DNA from: an uncultured Clostridia bacterium
GTDB taxonomy: Bacteria; Bacillota; Clostridia; Christensenellales; Aristaeellaceae
Length of the DNA stretch: 9,830 nt
Assembly (NCBI GenBank): GCA_946615495.1
Contig: CAMOHY010000066.1
Span: 1 to 9,830, forward strand
Reading direction: 5' to 3'
The number at the start of each line of letters is the position of its first letter. Within the stretch, counting starts at the first letter, position 1. Below the pieces are notes generated by a model that was given only the letters and a program-made list of their open reading frames with translations, searched no databases and was not told the DNA's origin. Made by a program: the position numbers and the translations under genes. Below, one piece after another: positions 5,712 to 9,830 of this stretch.

Positions 5712-6542
5712 ATGTCCACCTACCGCCAATACCAGCAAGCGCGGGATACCGCCTGGCGCGCTTTGCTGCGCGTGGAAGAAAAGCGGCTGCCCGTGGATGT
5801 GGAAAAACTGGCCGGGGCGGTGGGCATGGAGGTGCTTCCTTACCCCGATGAAGGGGAAAACCCGCGGCTTTGGCATTTGGCCAACCAGGTGCCGGGCGTG
5901 TGCGTTTCTTTGCGCGTGCGGGGAAAATGGCATATTTTTGTGCGGGACGCGGCGATGGACGGTCCCCACAGGCGCTTTGCGGTGGCTCATGAATTGGGCC
6001 ACCTTTTGCTTGGGCATGAAAGCAGCGCCCTGGCCCCCGGCGTGCGCAGATTTTTGAGCGATGAAAACGAGGGCGACTTGATAGACGACCCGCAGGATTT
6101 GCAGGATTACGCGGCGGATATTTTCGCCGTGCGCTTGCTCGCGCCCGCCTGCCTGCTGCATGAATTGCGCGTGGATTCGCCGCCGGCCATCGCGGCGCTG
6201 TGCGGCCTGCCGCCCCGCGCCGCCGCCCTGCGCGCCGAGCGGATGGAGCTGCTCAACAGCCGGGACGCCTTTTATGTAAATCCCCTGGAAAGAAAGGTGC
6301 GGGATGCGTTTGGCCCTTATGTGGTCTCCGTTTTGCTCCCCGCGCCGCAGGCGCAGGCGAAAAGCTATTCCCTGCTGCTGCCTGCCCAGCAGGCATCCCC
6401 GGCCCAGAACCGGGAGGAAAAGAAGGAAAAAGCGCCCCGCGGCTGGAGCGGCCGCCGCCGCGCCCTCCTGGGCAAAGCCGTGGGAGCGCTGGCCCTGGCG
6501 GGGGCGCTGCTGCTGTTTTTCTTGCTGGGAAGGCAGGGATAA
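5712..6542 (+). CDS. ImmA/IrrE-family (M78) metallopeptidase with C-terminal membrane anchor
   Basis: M78 peptidases are zinc proteases that often cut repressors; known examples act on ICEBs1 ImmR and Deinococcus DdrO. In this 276-aa protein the zinc motif is FAVAHELGHLLLGHE, with HELGH at 93-97. The downstream helix QDYAADIFAVRLLAP (131-145) matches the family's E.EAN.FA..LL.P segment. By that alignment the third zinc ligand, normally Glu, is Asp132. Residues 150-180 hold the usual small helical region (alternating Ala/Leu with AALRAERMELL). A charged linker (about 215-250, EEKKEK then GRRRA) leads to a single hydrophobic helix, about 251-272, ending LLGRQG. With Arg248-250 before it, the catalytic domain should face the cytoplasm. 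The start at 5712 is set by AAAGGAGG; an in-frame upstream extension overlaps degV. No adjacent repressor gene or phage gene is present, so the substrate is unknown. Confidence 0.85.
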   Translation: MSTYRQYQQARDTAWRALLRVEEKRLPVDVEKLAGAVGMEVLPYPDEGENPRLWHLANQVPGVCVSLRVRGKWHIFVRDAAMDGPHRRFAVAHELGHLLLGHESSALAPGVRRFLSDENEGDLIDDPQDLQDYAADIFAVRLLAPACLLHELRVDSPPAIAALCGLPPRAAALRAERMELLNSRDAFYVNPLERKVRDAFGPYVVSVLLPAPQAQAKSYSLLLPAQQASPAQNREEKKEKAPRGWSGRRRALLGKAVGALALAGALLLFFLLGRQG

Positions 6543-6602
6543 AGAAGGAAAAAGAAAGCGGCGCGGCGAACATAAAAGGGCTAAGGAAGGAGGCGGTAGA
6601 AA

Positions 6603-6944
6603 ATGCGCCGGAGGATCAAGCTGTTTTACGTGCTGGTGCTGGCGTTCGTTATCACGGCGGCGGGGCTGATGACCCTGAACCGGCTGGATCAGGATATCGT
6701 GGTGCTGGAGGATACCGCCCGCGCAACCCGCTTAAGGCAAGTGGCCGTGGAAGCGGAAAAGAGCGATATGCAAAAGGAACTGGCCATGAAGGATACGGAC
6801 GCCTATATCCGGGATACGGCCCGCAGCCTGTACGGCTATTTGATGCCGGGGGAAATTTTGTTTGTGGTGGAAAACCCGGAAGCGCTTTATGATGAAGAGC
6901 CGGAGGCGCCGCAGCCTCCATTGTCGGAGGAAACGGCAGGATGA
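6603..6944 (+). CDS. divIC: Septum formation initiator protein, DivIC/FtsB-like
   Basis: DivIC/FtsB proteins are small bitopic membrane proteins that join FtsL and FtsQ/DivIB in the divisome and help activate septal peptidoglycan synthesis. At 113 aa the size is typical. Residues 1-6 are basic (MRRRIK), 7-24 are a transmembrane helix, about 30-62 are a charged coiled-coil-like segment, and 67-89 carry the family mark AYIRDTARSLYGYLMPGEI then FVV. The tail after 93 is acidic and Pro-rich. The ATG at 6603 follows AAGGAGG by 9 nt. The stop shares bases with the start of the next gene, so translation is coupled. In Clostridia divIC and a ppx gene are commonly near each other, which supports both calls. 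FtsL could be considered, but the YIR..AR motif favours DivIC/FtsB. Confidence 0.88.
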   Translation: MRRRIKLFYVLVLAFVITAAGLMTLNRLDQDIVVLEDTARATRLRQVAVEAEKSDMQKELAMKDTDAYIRDTARSLYGYLMPGEILFVVENPEALYDEEPEAPQPPLSEETAG

Positions 6945-7837
6945 TGCGCGCAGCGATTGCCATCGGTTCCAATTCTACGCGGATGCTGGCGGCGGAAAAA
7001 AAGGACGGCGCGCTGCACGGCATTCTGCGGGGCCGCGAAGAAACGCGGCTTTTTTTGGGTCTGGATGAGGAAGGCCGCATCCGCCCGGAGCGGCTGGAGG
7101 AAACGGCCCAGGCGGTGAGCCGCCTGGCGGCTCAGGCGCGGGAGCATGGGGCGCGGGATATCGCCCTGTTTGCTACCAGCGCCAGCCGCGACGCGAAAAA
7201 TGGCCAGGCCCTGGGGGACAGGATTTTTTCCCTGTGCGGGCTCAAAATGCGGGTGATTTCCGGCGAAGAGGAAGCCAACCTGGCTTTCCGGGCGGTAGCG
7301 GCGGGGCAGCGGCGGCTGGTCATGGACATCGGCGGCGGCTCCACCGAATGGACGCTGGGAGAAGGCGGCCGGGTGGAATGGGCGGTCAGCATGCAGCTGG
7401 GCGCTTCCCGGCTGCTGAAAATGTGTCCCATCCAAAGCGTTTGGGATGCGGAAAGGGCGCTGGACGCGGCCCGGCAGATCATTGCGCCTTACGCGGAAAA
7501 GTACCGCGCCCTTTCTCCCGCCCCGGCCCTGGTGGGGCTGGGCGGCAGCTGCACCACCGCGGCCGCCATCGCCATGGGCCGGGAAGCGCATGGGGAAGCG
7601 GTGGAAGGGAAAAACGTCACCCTGCAAATGGCGAAGGAGCAATTGCGCCTGCTTTCCTCCCTTTCCCTGGAGGAGCGCGCCAGGGTGCCGGGCCTGCCCC
7701 CGGCCAGGGCGGCGCATATGCCCCACGGGCTGTGCATCCTCATCGCCGCCATGGAAATGAGCGGCTTTGACCATTTGACCGTTTCCGGTAAAACCAATTT
7801 GGACGGGTACTTGATGAGCTTGGAGGAAGAAGGATAG
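6941..7837 (+). CDS. ppx: Ppx/GppA family phosphatase (exopolyphosphatase-like)
   Basis: Ppx/GppA enzymes of the ASKHA fold remove phosphate from inorganic polyphosphate or from pppGpp. At 298 aa this is the short form, without the C-terminal HD-like domain of E. coli Ppx. Visible motifs are the phosphate-1 loop AIAIGSNSTRML (5-16), ATSASRDAKN (78-87), the conserved acidic segment ISGEEEANLAF (106-116), phosphate-2 DIGGGSTE (129-136), GLGGS (199-203) and the C-terminal block GLPPARAAHMPHG (251-263). The usual Arg of the final VS..GLREG motif is not obvious; the segment reads VSGKTNLDGYL. The start ATG at 6941 overlaps the divIC stop; a second ATG follows directly at 6944. GGAGG sits about 10 nt upstream. 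No terminator is seen after it. Which substrate it uses cannot be told from sequence, so the symbol is a family-level label. Confidence 0.88.
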   Translation: MMRAAIAIGSNSTRMLAAEKKDGALHGILRGREETRLFLGLDEEGRIRPERLEETAQAVSRLAAQAREHGARDIALFATSASRDAKNGQALGDRIFSLCGLKMRVISGEEEANLAFRAVAAGQRRLVMDIGGGSTEWTLGEGGRVEWAVSMQLGASRLLKMCPIQSVWDAERALDAARQIIAPYAEKYRALSPAPALVGLGGSCTTAAAIAMGREAHGEAVEGKNVTLQMAKEQLRLLSSLSLEERARVPGLPPARAAHMPHGLCILIAAMEMSGFDHLTVSGKTNLDGYLMSLEEEG

Positions 7838-7953
7838 GGCGGAGGTTCACGCAGAGAACAGTGTATACGCTGAAAACTGTACGCTCCATTCCTCCCTGCG
7901 TTTTCAAGAAAACGATTAAAAATCTGATTGCTTATTATAAAGGAGGTCCTGCA
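7838..7953 (+). other. Non-coding gap before pepF with inverted repeats
   Basis: This 116-bp gap holds no gene and no convincing promoter. It contains a nested imperfect inverted structure: CGCAG (7850-7854) with CTGCG (7896-7900), and ACAGT (7858-7862) with ACTGT (7876-7880). A perfect inverted repeat CGTTTT-CAAG-AAAACG follows at 7899-7914. The strong AAAGGAGGT (7939-7947) lies 6 nt before the pepF ATG. Confidence 0.5.
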
Positions 7954-9741
7954 ATGGCTCGTGAATTGAAGGCAAGAAATGAAATGGACAAGCGCTGGCA
8001 ATGGCGATTGGAGGATATTTTCCCCACGGATGAAGCCTACGAGGCGGCGTATGAAGCGGCCCGGCAGGCCACAAAAGGCCTGGCCGCCTGGCAGGGCCGG
8101 GTGGCGGACGATCCCCGGCAGGCCATCCGGGATGCCGGCGCTTTGTCCCTGGCCCTGGACCGCTTGGCGTCCTATGCCCTCATGCGCAAGGACGAGGACG
8201 GGTCCGACCCGGAGCGCCAGGCCCGCGCCGCCCGCTTCCAAAGCCTGGCCGTTGCGGCGGGCAGCGCCGCCGCGTTTCTGGACCCCGAATTGCTGGCCCT
8301 GCCGGAGGAAACGCTCAGCGCGATGGCAAAGGACCCTGATTTTGCCGAATACAGCGAACGGCTGCGCCTGCTGCTGCTGCAAAAGCCCCATACCCTGCCC
8401 GCGGATCAGGAAAAGCTGCTGGCCGAGGCGGGCGATGTGCTGAGCGTGCCCCATGACGTGTTTTCCATGTTCAACAACGTGGATGTGCCCCTGCCCCAGG
8501 TGACGGATGAAAATGGGGAAAAGCTTCAGCTCACCCACGGCAATTACGGCCCCCTCATCCGCAGCCGGAACCGGGAGGTGCGCCGGGAAGCCTTTGAAGC
8601 CATGATGGGCACCTTCCAGCGCTTTTCCGCCACCCTGACCGCGTCCTACTCCGGGGCGGTAAAGGCCGCGGTGTTCCAGGCCAGGGCCCGGCATTACGCC
8701 TCCGCCCGCCAGGCGTCCCTTTCGCCTCACGAGATTCCGGAGGCGGTGTACGACAATCTGCTTTCCGCCGTGGAGGAGGGCTTGCCCGCGCTGACGGAAT
8801 ACCTGAAGGTCCGCCAAAGGATGCTGAAGGTGGACGAATTGCACATGTACGACCTGTATGTGCCCATGATCGATGATTTCGACATGAAAATGACCTATCC
8901 CGAAGCCTTTGACCTGGTGTGCGAAGGGCTTGCTCCCCTGGGGGAGGAATACATCAGCAAGCTCAGGGAGGGCTACGCGGGCGGCTGGGTGGACGTGTAC
9001 GAAAACAAGGCCAAGCGCAGCGGCGCCTATTCCTGGGGCTGCTACGGCGTGCATCCCTTCGTGCTGCTCAACCATACGGACGATTTGGGCGGGGCCATGA
9101 CGCTGGCCCATGAGCTGGGCCACAGCATGCACACCTATTACAGCAATTTGAACCAGCCCTACGCCAAATCCAATTATTCCCTGTTCGTGGCCGAGGTGGC
9201 CTCCACCTGCAACGAGGTGCTGCTCATGCGCCACCTGATGAAAAAATACGAAGGGGATCCCAAAGCGTCCGCCTTCCTGTGCAATCAATTGCTGGAGGAG
9301 TTCCGCACCACCGTGTTCCGGCAAACCATGTTCGCCGCCTTTGAAAAGGAGGCCCACGCCATGTATGAGCGGGGCGAAGCCCTCACCGGAAAAGCGCTGA
9401 GCAAAATGTACCTGGGCCTGAACGAAAAATACTATGGCGGCGGCTGCCGGGTGGACGAAGCCGTTGCCAGCGAATGGATGCGCATTCCCCACTTCTACAG
9501 CAACTTCTATGTGTACCAGTACGCCACCGGTTTTTCCGCCGCCGTGGCCATCGCTACCCGTATTCTCCGGGAAGGGGAGAGCGCCGTGAGGGATTACAAA
9601 AAGTTCCTTTCCGCCGGCTGCTCCGTGCCGCCCATTGAGGCCCTGCGCTTTGCGGGCGTGGATATGGAAAAGCCGGACGCGGTGAAGGACGGCATGGCGG
9701 TGTTCGCCCAGACCGTGGAGGATTTAAAGAAATTGGTGTAA
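7954..9741 (+). CDS. pepF: Oligoendopeptidase F (M3B zinc metallopeptidase)
   Basis: PepF is a cytoplasmic zinc peptidase that cuts short oligopeptides, in peptide turnover and in some species signal-peptide clearance. The 595-aa length is typical. The N-terminal half (about 1-200) is the helical OligoF N-terminal region, and the catalytic M3 domain covers about 205-585. The zinc motif is AHELGHSMHTYY, with His386, Glu387 and His390, and the third ligand is Glu414 in FVAEVAST. The substrate-binding Tyr/His-rich block IPHFYSNFYVYQYATG (510-525) is intact. The ATG at 7954 is chosen because AAAGGAGGT lies 6 nt upstream; the frame is open further back without a family match. No signal peptide or membrane segment is seen. 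It follows ppx after 116 bp on the same strand, so it may be read through from the upstream operon or have its own promoter. Confidence 0.96.
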   Translation: MARELKARNEMDKRWQWRLEDIFPTDEAYEAAYEAARQATKGLAAWQGRVADDPRQAIRDAGALSLALDRLASYALMRKDEDGSDPERQARAARFQSLAVAAGSAAAFLDPELLALPEETLSAMAKDPDFAEYSERLRLLLLQKPHTLPADQEKLLAEAGDVLSVPHDVFSMFNNVDVPLPQVTDENGEKLQLTHGNYGPLIRSRNREVRREAFEAMMGTFQRFSATLTASYSGAVKAAVFQARARHYASARQASLSPHEIPEAVYDNLLSAVEEGLPALTEYLKVRQRMLKVDELHMYDLYVPMIDDFDMKMTYPEAFDLVCEGLAPLGEEYISKLREGYAGGWVDVYENKAKRSGAYSWGCYGVHPFVLLNHTDDLGGAMTLAHELGHSMHTYYSNLNQPYAKSNYSLFVAEVASTCNEVLLMRHLMKKYEGDPKASAFLCNQLLEEFRTTVFRQTMFAAFEKEAHAMYERGEALTGKALSKMYLGLNEKYYGGGCRVDEAVASEWMRIPHFYSNFYVYQYATGFSAAVAIATRILREGESAVRDYKKFLSAGCSVPPIEALRFAGVDMEKPDAVKDGMAVFAQTVEDLKKLV

Positions 9742-9830
9742 TACTGTTATGTATAAGAAAGGGAACAGAGAACAGCGCGCAGAGTACAGTTTTATTTTGC
9801 CGTATAGAATTTGCGCGTATCCTTGTATAA
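9742..9830 (+). other. Non-coding tail after pepF
   Basis: These 89 bases hold no gene. The GC content falls compared with the coding regions. CAGAGAACAG at 9766-9775 also occurs at 7852-7861 before pepF. CGCGCA (9776-9781 region) can pair with TGCGCG near 9812-9817 across a loop of about 30 nt. No terminator with a T-run is clear. Confidence 0.4.

Noticed and set aside
6200..6892. A 230-codon plus-strand frame across the peptidase and divIC genes
   Set aside because: It overlaps two motif-supported genes in another frame, is Gly/Pro/Arg-rich and has no family features.
7932..7940. TTATTATAA as a -10 box for pepF
   Set aside because: Transcription would start inside the Shine-Dalgarno sequence, and no -35 lies at the right distance.
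7489..9492. A 667-codon minus-strand open frame opposite ppx and pepF
   Set aside because: It spans two unrelated genes and the gap between them, has no recognisable domain and is biased in composition; a GC-driven shadow.
9821..9830. TATAA at the right edge as a -10 box of a next gene
   Set aside because: It is cut by the window edge and no -35 is found 16-18 bp upstream.

Overview
The window reads as a stretch of a high-GC Firmicute chromosome, most likely a member of the Clostridia. The reasons are the conserved nadK-argR-recN block, a DivIC-type division protein followed by a Ppx/GppA phosphatase, a DegV/FakB-type lipid-binding protein, strong AGGAGG-type ribosome binding sites, and near-consensus sigma-A promoters with 17-bp spacing. 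This assignment is inference from gene content. There is no rRNA, tRNA, CRISPR array, insertion sequence or phage gene. Nine protein genes are visible and one runs off the left edge. Nearly all other long open frames are antisense or out-of-frame shadows produced by the GC-rich third codon positions.

Layout. (1) Minus strand, 1-305: the N-terminal 101 codons of a long-form glucose-6-phosphate isomerase, with its own promoter (377-404) and a GC-rich stem-loop at the mRNA 5' end. (2) Minus strand, 3444 down to 454: a compact operon nadK-argR-recN, with gaps of 6 and 15 nt. It makes NADP, controls arginine metabolism and repairs double-strand breaks. A promoter lies at 3469-3497, and two direct TGAATATG half-sites around its -10 may be an operator. 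(3) Plus strand, 3538-4692: a divergent promoter and a ~100-nt structured leader, then long-form TsaC/Sua5, which makes the tRNA t6A precursor. (4) Plus strand, 4716-7837: a consensus promoter followed by four close genes: a DegV-family fatty-acid-binding protein, an ImmA/IrrE-type (M78) metallopeptidase with a C-terminal membrane anchor, a DivIC/FtsB-like division protein, and a Ppx/GppA phosphatase that overlaps divIC by 3 nt (the ppx ATG and the divIC TGA share bases 6942-6943). (5) Plus strand, 7954-9741: an oligoendopeptidase F (M3B), preceded by a 116-bp non-coding gap. The last 89 bases hold no gene.

Most genes are housekeeping. The less ordinary parts are the tail-anchored M78 peptidase between a lipid-binding protein and a division protein, the SD-masking hairpin before it, and the alternative hairpins in the tsaC leader. 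I see no clear new defence or mobile system here.
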